This document shows, one piece after another, positions 51,745 through 60,170 of a DNA stretch of 64,000 nt. Numbering within the stretch: position 1 is the stretch's first letter; every line of letters begins with the position of its first letter. The translations under genes were made by a program, and so were the position numbers. The stretch is from positions 310,001-374,000 of the forward strand of contig NZ_JAJJNF010000005.1 in the NCBI RefSeq assembly GCF_021245805.1, in the 5' to 3' direction. The notes below the pieces were generated by a model. It was given only the letters and a program-made list of their open reading frames with translations. It had not been told where the DNA came from and searched no databases. The stretch comes from Mangrovimonas futianensis (GTDB taxonomy: Bacteria; Bacteroidota; Bacteroidia; Flavobacteriales; Flavobacteriaceae).

Positions 51745-52293
51745 CTATGAGTACTTAGGCACCTTCCCTTTTACATCTTTAAAAAAGTCTTTCATGAATT
51801 GAAAGTCAGCTTCTTTATCATTTGTTGGATAAAATGGTTCCGAAATTTTGTTTTGTTTTTTACCAAAATCTAGCGTAAACATAATAATGGGAACCTTGGC
51901 TGCTTTGGCTATATAATAGAAACCTGTACGCCACTCTTCTACTTTTTTTCTAGTGCCTTCAGGTGCCAAAGCCAATCGAAACTCTTCTTTTTCCTGAAAT
52001 ATTTTAGCAATAGCTTCTACCTTATTTTCTTTATTTCCTCTGTCAATGGGAGCACCCCCTACTCGCTTAAGATACCAACCTAATGGACCTACAAACAATT
52101 CCTTTTTGGCTATAAAGTTTGCTTTAATACCTAAAATCTTCCTAAGGAGGATCCCGATATAAAAATCATGCCAACTGGTATGTGGAACCGCGATTAATAC
52201 AGCCTTTTTAATATCATGCTTAGACATATTGGTGTTGCCAACAATTTTCCATCCTAAAAGCCGGAAGTAAATAAATTTAGCTAACCACCGCAT
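51745..52293 (-). CDS. 1-acyl-sn-glycerol-3-phosphate acyltransferase-like (PlsC family)
   Basis: 182 residues, shorter than canonical PlsC (about 240). The HX4D catalytic motif is H38-TSWH-D43; PEGTR appears in LALAPEGTRKK. It lacks long membrane segments. It acylates a glycerolipid or a lipid A-like acceptor. It is the last gene of the Kdo operon, one base after the Fe-alcohol dehydrogenase gene, so an envelope-lipid role tied to that locus is likely. Confidence 0.85.
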   Translation of the reverse strand: MRWLAKFIYFRLLGWKIVGNTNMSKHDIKKAVLIAVPHTSWHDFYIGILLRKILGIKANFIAKKELFVGPLGWYLKRVGGAPIDRGNKENKVEAIAKIFQEKEEFRLALAPEGTRKKVEEWRTGFYYIAKAAKVPIIMFTLDFGKKQNKISEPFYPTNDKEADFQFMKDFFKDVKGKVPKYS

Positions 52294-52294
52294 C

Positions 52295-53377
52295 TTACAT
52301 TTTTTCGTAAAGTTCTCTTAACTTTTCTCGGGTAATCGTTTTATTCCATGATTTCCCTAAAGCATTTTCCCATAACGGAACCATACCAAGCGATACATCA
52401 ATCATGATATCAAATTCTTTATCTGTTAAGTTTTTACATAAACCTTGAGGTAAATCAACACCATGAAAGTCTTTCATTTCTTTGAAGAGTTTGACGCCTT
52501 CTGGGTAAAATTCTTCCAAATGGTCAAATACAATACAATTACCTACTCCATGTTTTGTTCCTAGAAGAAACCCTAACCCATAACTCATGGCATGAGCCAC
52601 CCCTACTTGTGAATAGGCTATACTCATACCTCCGTGCCAGGAGGCCATCATCAATTTGTCTTGAATGTCCTCTTCGGATAATGAATTTTCCAAGAATATT
52701 TCTTTACAAAGATCAAATGCTTTTTCACCATAACTTTGACTAAAAGCGTTTAAATAAGTACCATTTAAGGATTCGATACAATGGATGTAACAATCCATTC
52801 CTGTGTAAAACCATTGATTTTTTGGAACATCTTTAGTAAGCTCAGGATCTAAAACGACTTGATCAAACGGTGTATAATCACTATTTATTCCTAGTTTTTT
52901 ATCAGGTCCTGTTAATACCGTTGTTCTCGAAACCTCTGCTCCAGTTCCTGAAATAGTTGGGATACCAACGTGATAAAGCGCCGGATTTTTAACCAAATCC
53001 CAGCCTTGATAATCCTTAGACTCACCATCATTAGTTAACATGATAGCTACAGCCTTGGCCAGATCCATAATGGTTCCTCCTCCTATTCCTATAATTCCCG
53101 AAGGTCTTTCTTTGAATTGGAGAATGATTTCTTCTACCAATTCATCTACTTGAGATGTCTTAGGTTCTTCGTCAGAAGATATGTAGTAAATTTTATCTTC
53201 GTATGCCAAAGGAATTCTCCCCGTTATCCAGGAGTTTCCTTGAAATACGTCATCGATTAAATAAATAAAAGGTGCATGGGCATTGAGTCTTTTTGGCATT
53301 AACACATCTTGCAATTGATTAAAGCTGCCACGACCAAAAACCACTTTGGACACCATTGGGAAATTTTTAAAATTCAT
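52295..53377 (-). CDS. Iron-containing alcohol dehydrogenase, KdnB-like (Kdo 8-oxidase candidate)
   Basis: 360 residues of the Fe-ADH fold. The NAD-binding GGGT motif is at 99-102. The metal ligands fit Asp195, His199 (DCYIH), His262 (GVAHAMS) and His276 (TKHGVGN). The N-terminus KVVFGRGSFNQL also resembles KdnB of Shewanella, which oxidises Kdo at C8 as the first step to 8-amino-Kdo; I recall that similarity and have not checked it. Being one gene away from kdsB supports it. No KdnA-type aminotransferase is in the window. A generic alcohol dehydrogenase is the alternative. Confidence 0.7.
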   Translation of the reverse strand: MNFKNFPMVSKVVFGRGSFNQLQDVLMPKRLNAHAPFIYLIDDVFQGNSWITGRIPLAYEDKIYYISSDEEPKTSQVDELVEEIILQFKERPSGIIGIGGGTIMDLAKAVAIMLTNDGESKDYQGWDLVKNPALYHVGIPTISGTGAEVSRTTVLTGPDKKLGINSDYTPFDQVVLDPELTKDVPKNQWFYTGMDCYIHCIESLNGTYLNAFSQSYGEKAFDLCKEIFLENSLSEEDIQDKLMMASWHGGMSIAYSQVGVAHAMSYGLGFLLGTKHGVGNCIVFDHLEEFYPEGVKLFKEMKDFHGVDLPQGLCKNLTDKEFDIMIDVSLGMVPLWENALGKSWNKTITREKLRELYEKM

Positions 53378-53388
53378 TTATTGAATCA

Positions 53389-54105
53389 TCAATTTGTTTG
53401 GTTCTTTAATAAAGGTAGCAAATCCAATAAACTTCCTATTGTTAAATAAGACTTGCCATTTGTTTCACTTTCATGGACTTCCTCGTGCGCCCAAGTTGTA
53501 TGAAAAGGCACGTGAACTGCCTTTGCTTTAATATTGATTAACGGTAAAACATCTGATTTTAGTGAATTGCCTACCATTAAAAATTCGGAAGGGTCAATAT
53601 CCAAATGCCCCAAAAGTTTTGAGTAATTAGACTCTTGTTTATCACTAACCACTTCAATATGATGAAAATAATTGGTCAAACCTGATTTTTCTAACTTCCT
53701 CTCTTGATCTAGCAAATCTCCTTTGGTGACCAGTATCAGTCGGTATTGCTTAGATAAACTTTTTAAAACCTCTTCTACACCAGGTAACAGTTCAACCGGT
53801 TTATTAAGCATATCTTTCCCAATATCTAAAATTTTAGAAATAGTCTGATTTGAAACTTGGTTGTTAGACAACTCCAAAGCCATTTCAACCATAGAAAGCA
53901 CAAAACCTTTTATGCCATACCCATATAACGGAAGATTTTTCATCTCCATCATAAAAAGCTCCTGATCGATCTTATTCATGGTTTCATACGGAGAAAGCAA
54001 TTGGGCAAAGGCTTCTTCTGCCTCCCTAAAATAAGTTTCGTTTACCCATAAGGTATCATCGGCGTCAAATCCAATAACTTTTATGTTACTGTAATCTATT
54101 TCCAA
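53389..54105 (-). CDS. HAD-family hydrolase in Kdo operon
   Basis: 238 residues. Motif I reads FDADDTLW (the DxD pair), followed by an alpha-helical cap; LVTKGD, then FLMVGNSLKSDVLPLINIKAKAVHVP are the later HAD motifs. It is not of the compact KdsC type (about 170-180 residues, no cap), so it may be a phosphatase with a different substrate. Its start overlaps the end of kdsB by ten bases, and the KdnB-like gene follows 11 bases later. Confidence 0.82.
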   Translation of the reverse strand: MEIDYSNIKVIGFDADDTLWVNETYFREAEEAFAQLLSPYETMNKIDQELFMMEMKNLPLYGYGIKGFVLSMVEMALELSNNQVSNQTISKILDIGKDMLNKPVELLPGVEEVLKSLSKQYRLILVTKGDLLDQERKLEKSGLTNYFHHIEVVSDKQESNYSKLLGHLDIDPSEFLMVGNSLKSDVLPLINIKAKAVHVPFHTTWAHEEVHESETNGKSYLTIGSLLDLLPLLKNQTN

Positions 54106-54824
54106 AGTTTCTTCGCTTTTTCAAGATCCTCAGGGGTATCAATTTCAACTCCCAAAACATCTGTTTCTACCATTTTTATTTTCTTACCATACTCCAAATA
54201 TCTGATACATTCTATCTTTTCGGAGGCTTCCAAAGGCAACATGGGCAGTCTGTAAAAATCCATCAATGCCTCTTTTCTAAAAGCATAGACGCCTTTGTGT
54301 TTAAAATACTTAACAGCAACCTCTTTATCTCTAGGATATGGAATAGGACTCCTTGAAAAGTACAAAGCAAACCCACTTTGATCGGTAATGACTTTAACGG
54401 TATTAGGATTATTGATTTCTTCCCAATCGGTGATATGAACTTTTAAAGAAGCCAAATCAACCTCCCGATTGGCATCATTTTTAAAGACTTCTATCAATTT
54501 ACTTAAAGAGGCTACTTCAGTAAAAGGTTCATCTCCTTGAACATTAACCACAATATCTACATCCATATTTTCAACAGCCTCAGCAATGCGGTCACTTCCA
54601 CATTCATGTTCCTTTTGGCTCATAATGGCTTTTCCTCCTTGTTTAACAATGTCATTGTAAATGATGTCACTATCGGTAACCACATAAACATCATCAAACA
54701 ATTGAGTATTAACGGTAGCCTCATAAGTTCTGAAAATAACAGACTTACCACCTAAATCTTGCATTAATTTACCAGGAAATCTGGAAGCACTGTATCGTGC
54801 TGGTATCATTGAGATTATCTTCAT
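54096..54824 (-). CDS. kdsB: 3-deoxy-manno-octulosonate cytidylyltransferase
   Basis: 243 residues from the ATG at 54824. The N-terminal nucleotidyltransferase motif IPARYSASRFPGKLMQDLGG and VVNVQGDEPF are the KdsB signatures. It activates Kdo as CMP-Kdo for lipopolysaccharide core assembly. An ORF extending to 54926 adds 34 residues lacking conservation and overlapping the upstream DUF4126 gene, so I reject that start. If the neighbouring KdnB-like enzyme works on Kdo, this may activate 8-amino-Kdo instead. Confidence 0.93.
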   Translation of the reverse strand: MKIISMIPARYSASRFPGKLMQDLGGKSVIFRTYEATVNTQLFDDVYVVTDSDIIYNDIVKQGGKAIMSQKEHECGSDRIAEAVENMDVDIVVNVQGDEPFTEVASLSKLIEVFKNDANREVDLASLKVHITDWEEINNPNTVKVITDQSGFALYFSRSPIPYPRDKEVAVKYFKHKGVYAFRKEALMDFYRLPMLPLEASEKIECIRYLEYGKKIKMVETDVLGVEIDTPEDLEKAKKLWK

Positions 54825-54876
54825 AAAGGAGGAAAATTCAGATTCAAAAATACTATTTTTTACGACAATTGTATGG

Positions 54877-55440
54877 TCACCCTTTCTTAATCTTTCGATA
54901 AAATCGAATGATAATGAAAAGAACAAATATGGTTAGTAATATGCCTATGATAGGTATAAAAACTGACACAATAGATAATGTCGCGGCAGCGCCTGTTTCA
55001 ACCGTCGAAACAATAGGATTTCCTATACCAACCGTTGTTGCCGTGGAAACTGCTCTCGTAGCAGAAGTACTGCTGGATATTGCCGCGGCAGTTCCCCCAC
55101 CCGCTATAATAGCCAAAGACCAAGTAAAAAGGGGATCTAAGTCAACTAAAGTAGAAACCATGACAGCTGTTCCTGCTATGGCAGCTAATGGAACGGCAAT
55201 GGTATCTAAAAGGTTATCGATAAAAGGGATATAATAGGCAAAGACTTCAAATAACATGGCTACGCCAAAGGTGATCAACGCTGGTATGCTTGCTAACCAT
55301 TGCCATTTTTCATTGACATCTAAAACATCAAAATAGGCTGCTAAACTTAATACAAACAGTGGTAAAAACACCCTAAATCCCACGGACGCGGCCAAACCTA
55401 TTCCTAGAAAAATACTTATGAGCGTTTCAGAATTTATCAT
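54877..55440 (-). CDS. DUF4126 membrane protein
   Basis: 187 residues with about four to five hydrophobic segments: residues 5-35 (GIGLAASVGFRVFLPLFVLSLA), 49-70, 77-95, and 155-182. A Thr/Ser/Ala-rich segment (SSSTSATRAVSTATTVGIGNP) lies in between. Function unknown. It overlaps the helicase gene by four bases and precedes kdsB by 52 bases, so all are probably one minus-strand unit. Confidence 0.8.
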   Translation of the reverse strand: MINSETLISIFLGIGLAASVGFRVFLPLFVLSLAAYFDVLDVNEKWQWLASIPALITFGVAMLFEVFAYYIPFIDNLLDTIAVPLAAIAGTAVMVSTLVDLDPLFTWSLAIIAGGGTAAAISSSTSATRAVSTATTVGIGNPIVSTVETGAAATLSIVSVFIPIIGILLTIFVLFIIIRFYRKIKKG

Positions 55441-56891
55441 ACTTTAAAAAAGTCATCTTTGAAACCAATAAGATACAACTTTTCTTTGGCTCGAGTGACT
55501 GCTGTATACAACCAACGTAAATAATCTTTAGAAATACCATCGGGTAAATAAGGTTGCTCTACAAACACCGTATGCCATTGCCCTCCCTGGGATTTATGGC
55601 ACGTCATAGCATATGAAAACTTAACTTGAAGCGCATTGAAATGCTTATTGTTCTTGATTTTTAGAAACTTCCGGTAATTACTTGTTTCATTTTGGTAATC
55701 TTTCATGACTTCTTGATAAAGCCTGTTATTATCATCATAGGATAACGATGGGGTTTCAGAAGTGATGGTATCCAATAAAAGAACCGTTTCAAATGGTTTC
55801 ATTTTAGGATAATCGACCATTTTAATTTTTACCTCTGCGAAACGAAATCCATAAAGTTCTTCGATTTTAAAAATCTCCAAAACCTCAATAATGTCACCAT
55901 TGGCAATAAATCCTGCTTCGGTTGTGGGTTTAATCCAAAAGTAGTTGTTCTTGACTACCATCAAATAATCACCGGCAGTCAACTCATTTTCATTAAATAG
56001 AATCCTATTTCTAATTTGTTGATTATATAAATTAGCACGCTTGTTACTACGCACTACTATAGCCGTTTCCTCATATCCCAAATTACTGTAGGATTCATTT
56101 ATGGCATCCATAATTTCATAACCATCAACCAACCGTACAATATCCTTAAAACCATTTAAATCAAACTTAAAGTCGTCAGTAGCTCCATCATTCAATTGCT
56201 CTCTAAGATTTGTTGCATTAAAGAGTATTCCTGAGTCGCTTTCTTGCCTTACGACTTCATCCAACTCAATATTTTTTACCTCCTTATTGTAATTTAGATT
56301 TAGGACGTTTGGATTCAATGCCGGACTCATATCTAATTTAACTGGAGGCAATTGGGCAGTGTCTCCAACCAACATCAGTTTGCAATTAAAACCCGAATAA
56401 ACATATTGCATCAAATCATCGAGAAGTGAGCCATTTTCAAAAAATTTTGATTCTCCAGGAGTATCAGGAATCATTGATGCCTCATCTACAATAAAAATGG
56501 TGTTTTTATGCTTATTAGGTTGTAACACAAACTTAACCCCGCCACCTTTTTCTTTTTTGGGGAAATAAATCTTTTTATGAATTGTAAAGGCCTCCTTTCC
56601 TGAGTAATTGGAAATCACTTTGGCCGCTCTACCTGTTGGAGCCAAAAGGACGGCACTTTTTTTAGCCTTCCATAAATTGGAGACCAGAGTTCCAATAATA
56701 GTTGTTTTACCGGTTCCCGCATATCCCTTCATTAAGTACAGACTTTTAGCATCTGTAGAAAAAATAAATTCTGATAATTGCAATAAAACGACCTCTTGTT
56801 TTTTTGTAGGAGTAAATGGAAATTGCTGTTTTATAAGTGTATAGAATTCTGAGGCGTTCATAGAGTCCGTTATCATTTTAATTCTCTCCAA
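55437..56891 (-). CDS. RecD-like ATP-dependent DNA helicase (SF1B)
   Basis: 484 residues. Walker A GYAGTGKTT and IFVIDEASMI (motif II) are near the N-terminus; the middle has QLPPVKLD, and the C-terminal UvrD_C_2/RecD module contains SYAMTCHKSQGGQW and LYTAVTRAKEKLYLIG. There is no RecD N-terminal domain and no fused nuclease, so it is a standalone helicase. Start choices at 56876 and 56861 also keep the core. First gene of the minus-strand block leading to kdsB. Confidence 0.9.
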   Translation of the reverse strand: MERIKMITDSMNASEFYTLIKQQFPFTPTKKQEVVLLQLSEFIFSTDAKSLYLMKGYAGTGKTTIIGTLVSNLWKAKKSAVLLAPTGRAAKVISNYSGKEAFTIHKKIYFPKKEKGGGVKFVLQPNKHKNTIFIVDEASMIPDTPGESKFFENGSLLDDLMQYVYSGFNCKLMLVGDTAQLPPVKLDMSPALNPNVLNLNYNKEVKNIELDEVVRQESDSGILFNATNLREQLNDGATDDFKFDLNGFKDIVRLVDGYEIMDAINESYSNLGYEETAIVVRSNKRANLYNQQIRNRILFNENELTAGDYLMVVKNNYFWIKPTTEAGFIANGDIIEVLEIFKIEELYGFRFAEVKIKMVDYPKMKPFETVLLLDTITSETPSLSYDDNNRLYQEVMKDYQNETSNYRKFLKIKNNKHFNALQVKFSYAMTCHKSQGGQWHTVFVEQPYLPDGISKDYLRWLYTAVTRAKEKLYLIGFKDDFFKV

Positions 56892-56942
56892 ATATAGAAA
56901 GGATTTTTAGCCCCTTGGGTTTTCACCATTAAAAAAAAATTG

Positions 56943-56950
56943 TAGATTTG
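56943..56950 (+). promoter_or_regulatory. Promoter -7 element of the operon at 56984
   Basis: TAGATTTG fits TAnnTTTG, 33 bases before the ATG. A TTG at 56915-56917 lies 25 bases upstream, slightly long. Confidence 0.45.
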
Positions 56951-56983
56951 CCTAAGACCTAATTTAATTTTAATATACACACT

Positions 56984-57718
56984 ATGCTTACCATTATCAT
57001 TGTGATTGTTGCTGTTATCTTACTGACCATAGGTTTAGTATGGCTTATAGACAAATTTATACCAGCAAAAGTAAAACCTATTTTAACGTTGGTTTTATGG
57101 GTGTTAATTATCTATCTAGGATATTTGACATTCAATTCTGTTTATGAACCTATTAAATTCAATCAAGAAAAGAACAAGCGTTATGCTAAAGTGATTGAAA
57201 AATTAATCGATATTAGAGACGCTCAGCTAGCTCACCGTGAGATTACTGGTAAATTTGCAGGTGATTTTAACGAATTAATTAGTTTTATTGATACTTCTAA
57301 GTTTGTGATCACTCAAAGAAGAGATACAACTGTTGTTGATGAAGAGTTGACAAGAAGATATGGTGGTGTTGAGACATTAAAGGAAATTACTTTAATCGAT
57401 ACTTTAGGATACGTACCAGTAAAAGATTCGTTATTTAAAGATTCTGATCGTTACAAAAGAATGATGAACGTTCCTGGAACAGATGCTAAATTTGAAATGC
57501 AAGCTGGCTTGTTAGAGCAAGGAACTTCTAAAATCCCTGTATTTGAAGCAAGCGTTAAGAAAAGCGTCATATTAGCTGATCAAAATAAAGACTTAGTGGC
57601 ACAAGAAAATGAAGTTGTGTCTGTAGATGGTGTTAACGGAAATGCCTTAAAAGTAGGATCTATGGATGAGGTCAAAACCATTGGAAACTGGCCAAAAAAC
57701 TATGGGGCTAACGAATAA
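56984..57718 (+). CDS. Conserved hypothetical membrane-anchored protein
   Basis: 244 residues. Two closely spaced N-terminal membrane helices (residues 2-26 and 33-52) are followed by a soluble helical and beta domain. A run KRYAKVIEKLIDIRDAQLAHR looks like a coiled start to a domain resembling pilin-like or secretion-associated proteins, but no family is recognised. It starts an operon with the DUF3822 gene, overlapping it by 17 bases. Confidence 0.75.
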   Translation: MLTIIIVIVAVILLTIGLVWLIDKFIPAKVKPILTLVLWVLIIYLGYLTFNSVYEPIKFNQEKNKRYAKVIEKLIDIRDAQLAHREITGKFAGDFNELISFIDTSKFVITQRRDTTVVDEELTRRYGGVETLKEITLIDTLGYVPVKDSLFKDSDRYKRMMNVPGTDAKFEMQAGLLEQGTSKIPVFEASVKKSVILADQNKDLVAQENEVVSVDGVNGNALKVGSMDEVKTIGNWPKNYGANE

Positions 57719-58526
57719 GACCAAACATAACTTAACTAATCAAGATTTGTCCATTCAAATAAGTTTGAATGGACTTTCTTTTTGTATTCTAAACAATGTT
57801 TCAAATACCATTACCTATTTAAAACATTTTGAATATGAGAAACGCTTTTCCCCTTTTCAAATATTAGAGAAACTGGAACAAATCTTTGATTCTGAAGAAG
57901 TTTTAAAAATGGACTTCATGAATATCAAAGCTATTTTTGTAAATGATCTTTCCACTTTAGTTCCTGCCTCTTTATTTGATGAAAATAACCTAGCGGACTA
58001 TTTAAAGTTTAATTCAAAAATTTTAAAGTCAGATTATATTGCTTATGACCATTTAAGTGTCAATGATAGCTACAATGTTTATGTACCCTATGTAAATATC
58101 ACCAATTTTCTATTTGAAAAATTTGGGGATTTCTCATACACTCATTTTTCAACTATTCTTCTAGAACATGTTTTAAAAAAGGAGAAGAATACCATGGAAC
58201 CTAAGGTCTATATTCATGTGGGGAGGTCTCATTTTGAAATTATAGCTATGGACCATCAAGGTTTAAAATTGTATAATTCCTATGACTATCACTCCAAGGA
58301 AGATTTCATTTATTACATTCTATTTGCTTTAGAACAATTAGACCTCAATCCCGAAAAGATTCAATTATACGTCATTGGAAGGATTAAAAAAGATGATGAC
58401 CTATACCAGATGGTTTTTAAATATGTAAGGCATGTAGATTTTCCAGACCCTCCAATAAATCATCGGTTTGGAGAAGGTGTAACTGCTTCCAACCATTCCA
58501 ATTTTGTTTTAACAAATAGTTTTTAA
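57702..58526 (+). CDS. DUF3822 family protein
   Basis: 274 residues from the ATG at 57702. It begins MGLTNKTKHNLTNQDLSIQI and has the family pattern (LSIQISLNGLSFCI, VYIHVGRSHFEIIAM, HFSTILLEHVLKK). It may be an actin-like or ATPase-fold protein of the FtsA/PilM type, based on the phosphate-loop-like DLSIQISLNGLSF start; that is weak. An ATG at 57666 is possible but would overlap more. Its TAATG junction with rsmD shows co-translation. Confidence 0.8.
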   Translation: MGLTNKTKHNLTNQDLSIQISLNGLSFCILNNVSNTITYLKHFEYEKRFSPFQILEKLEQIFDSEEVLKMDFMNIKAIFVNDLSTLVPASLFDENNLADYLKFNSKILKSDYIAYDHLSVNDSYNVYVPYVNITNFLFEKFGDFSYTHFSTILLEHVLKKEKNTMEPKVYIHVGRSHFEIIAMDHQGLKLYNSYDYHSKEDFIYYILFALEQLDLNPEKIQLYVIGRIKKDDDLYQMVFKYVRHVDFPDPPINHRFGEGVTASNHSNFVLTNSF

Positions 58527-59074
58527 TGCGCATTATATCTGGACAATTCAAAGGAAGAAAAATTGTAGCTCCCAAAAAGCTCCCTGTAAGACCAACTACT
58601 GATATGGCCAAGGAGTCCTTATTCAACATCTTAAATAATTATTATTATTTTGATGAGATTTCTGTTTTGGATTTGTTTTCAGGAACAGGAAATATCAGCT
58701 ATGAATTCGCTTCTAGAGGCACGGAAAACATCACAGCAATAGATGGAGACTTTGGATGTGTAAGATTCATTAAACAAACAGCAGAACAATTTAAAATGCC
58801 CATTGAAGCCATTAAAGCTGATGTCTTCAAATATTTAGAAAATGCAAGAGGCCAATATACCGTCATATTTGCAGATCCACCTTATAATTTACCCATTGAA
58901 GAGTTTTCAAAAATTCCTACTTACATATTTGAAAAGGACTTATTAGAAAAAGAGGGGCTTTTGATTGTAGAACATTCCAAACATACTAGCCTGGATGATA
59001 TAGACTATTTTTCATTTAAAAAATCTTATGGGGGCAACACTTTTAGCTTTTTTGAATGGCCAAAAGCCGAATAG
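58526..59074 (+). CDS. rsmD: 16S rRNA (guanine966-N2)-methyltransferase RsmD
   Basis: 182 residues, usual length. The N-terminus MRIISGQFKGRKI is typical. SAM motif I is LDLFSGTGNISYEFASRG and the catalytic motif is FADPPYNLP. It modifies G966 in helix 31 of 16S rRNA. It starts at the ATG overlapping the DUF3822 stop. Confidence 0.95.
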   Translation: MRIISGQFKGRKIVAPKKLPVRPTTDMAKESLFNILNNYYYFDEISVLDLFSGTGNISYEFASRGTENITAIDGDFGCVRFIKQTAEQFKMPIEAIKADVFKYLENARGQYTVIFADPPYNLPIEEFSKIPTYIFEKDLLEKEGLLIVEHSKHTSLDDIDYFSFKKSYGGNTFSFFEWPKAE

Positions 59075-59166
59075 ATAAATTATAACATTTTTTTATCGAT
59101 TCTTAATAGGACTTCTCACCTACTTTTTTTGTATTTTTAGATTTAATAAGCTAAATATCAATCATT

Positions 59167-59700
59167 ATGAAAAGAATTAAAAGTATTTTGGTAGTCCTAT
59201 CCGTGTGCTTTTTCACGCTATCTGGGTATACCCAATCAGAAAAAGACAAAAAAGTAATTAAAGATGCCGATGAGGCGGTTTCAGAATTATTGAAATACAA
59301 CCCAAGTCTTAGGACCTATTTTGACAAGGCTGCCGGTTGCGTTATTTTTCCAAATGTTGGGAAAGGAGGTTTAATTATTGGCGGCGCCTCTGGAAATGGT
59401 GTGGTTTATTCCTACGGACAAAAAATAGGTATGGCCAGTTTAAAGGAACTTAATGTTGGTTTCCAAGCAGGTGGACAGGCATTAATAGAAGTTATCTTTT
59501 TTGAAAAAAAGGAAGATTTAGAGAAATTTAAAGAAGGTAATTTTGAATTTGATGCTGGTATCTCTGCCACGGCTCTAAAATCAAGTGTTTCTCTTGATGC
59601 CAAATATACTGATGGTGTGGCTGTATTTACCCACACTAAAGGTGGTCTGATGGCGGAAGTCTCTGTAGGAGGTCAAAAATTTAAATATGAACCCTTTTAA
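59167..59700 (+). CDS. SYLF/YSC84-domain exported protein
   Basis: 177 residues with a signal peptide (ending LSGYTQ) and an SYLF domain over residues ~50-177: AAGCVIFPNVGKGGLIIGGASGNGVVYSYGQKIGMASLKELNVGFQAGGQ. The family binds phosphoinositides in eukaryotes; in bacteria the role is unknown. It ends at a bidirectional hairpin that also serves rnpB. Confidence 0.9.
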   Translation: MKRIKSILVVLSVCFFTLSGYTQSEKDKKVIKDADEAVSELLKYNPSLRTYFDKAAGCVIFPNVGKGGLIIGGASGNGVVYSYGQKIGMASLKELNVGFQAGGQALIEVIFFEKKEDLEKFKEGNFEFDAGISATALKSSVSLDAKYTDGVAVFTHTKGGLMAEVSVGGQKFKYEPF

Positions 59701-59720
59701 AAGGTAACTGAATAAAATAT

Positions 59721-59750
59721 AAAACGAGCGTTGATACAACGCTCGTTTTT
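59721..59750. terminator. Bidirectional terminator between SYLF gene and rnpB
   Basis: AAAACGAGCGTTG (59721-59733) pairs with CAACGCTCGTTTT (59737-59749), loop ATA, with T-tracts on both strands. Confidence 0.9.
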
Positions 59751-59755
59751 AGTTT

Positions 59756-60069
59756 CAAGCAAATCTGTAAGCCGAATTCTGTCACATATCATAAGAAATC
59801 TTATGAAAGTGCCTTATCATTTATCTGAATCTATTGTTACCAATAAACTTTAGCTGCCTACCCTCCAACATTGAACGTGCCGCCCTCAAACGATGGTATA
59901 CATGGCATTGCACCACATAGAGTTTACCTGATTTCACTACAGCATGACCTGTACATTCTTTCTGTTGCACTTTTCCTAACCTCTCGGCCGGTGGCTATTA
60001 ACCACTATGTTTGCACTACGGTGTTCGGACTTTCCTCCCAGAAAACTGAGCGATAAGGCGATTTACTTG
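59756..60069 (-). ncRNA. rnpB: RNase P RNA (bacterial type A)
   Basis: The minus strand carries the RNase P core motif GAGGAAAGTCCGAACACC near the 5' end, AGGGTAGGCAGC, and ACAGAATTCGGCTTACAG near the 3' end. The terminal P1 helix pairs CAAGTAAATC (60069-60060) with GATTTGCTTG (59765-59756). Length about 314 nt. With RnpA it removes 5' leaders of pre-tRNAs. The ends are taken from the P1 stem and are accurate to a few bases. Short ORFs overlapping it are spurious. Confidence 0.95.
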
Positions 60070-60072
60070 CGG

Positions 60073-60080
60073 CAAAAGTA
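60073..60080 (-). promoter_or_regulatory. Promoter -7 element of rnpB
   Basis: TACTTTTG on the minus strand (60080-60073) lies a few bases before the P1-defined 5' end. No -33 CAA is seen. Confidence 0.4.
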
Positions 60081-60120
60081 CATAAATTGTTAATAACTAA
60101 AAGTAAATTTAAAAGACACA

Positions 60121-60152
60121 TTGAGGAAATTTAAACCGTTTGTGTAAATTTG
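60121..60152 (+). promoter_or_regulatory. Promoter of dnaX
   Basis: TTG (60121-60123), 21-base spacer and TAAATTTG (60145-60152) fit the Bacteroidetes promoter, 18 bases before the dnaX ATG. Confidence 0.6.
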
Positions 60153-60170
60153 TTTATCTAAGATTTTTCA

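Noticed and set aside
54825..54926. 34-residue N-terminal extension of kdsB
   Set aside because: It overlaps the upstream DUF4126 gene, is not conserved in KdsB and makes the protein too long.
59871..60056. 61-codon plus-strand ORF
   Set aside because: It is antisense to rnpB, which has strong RNase P motifs; no promoter or protein features.
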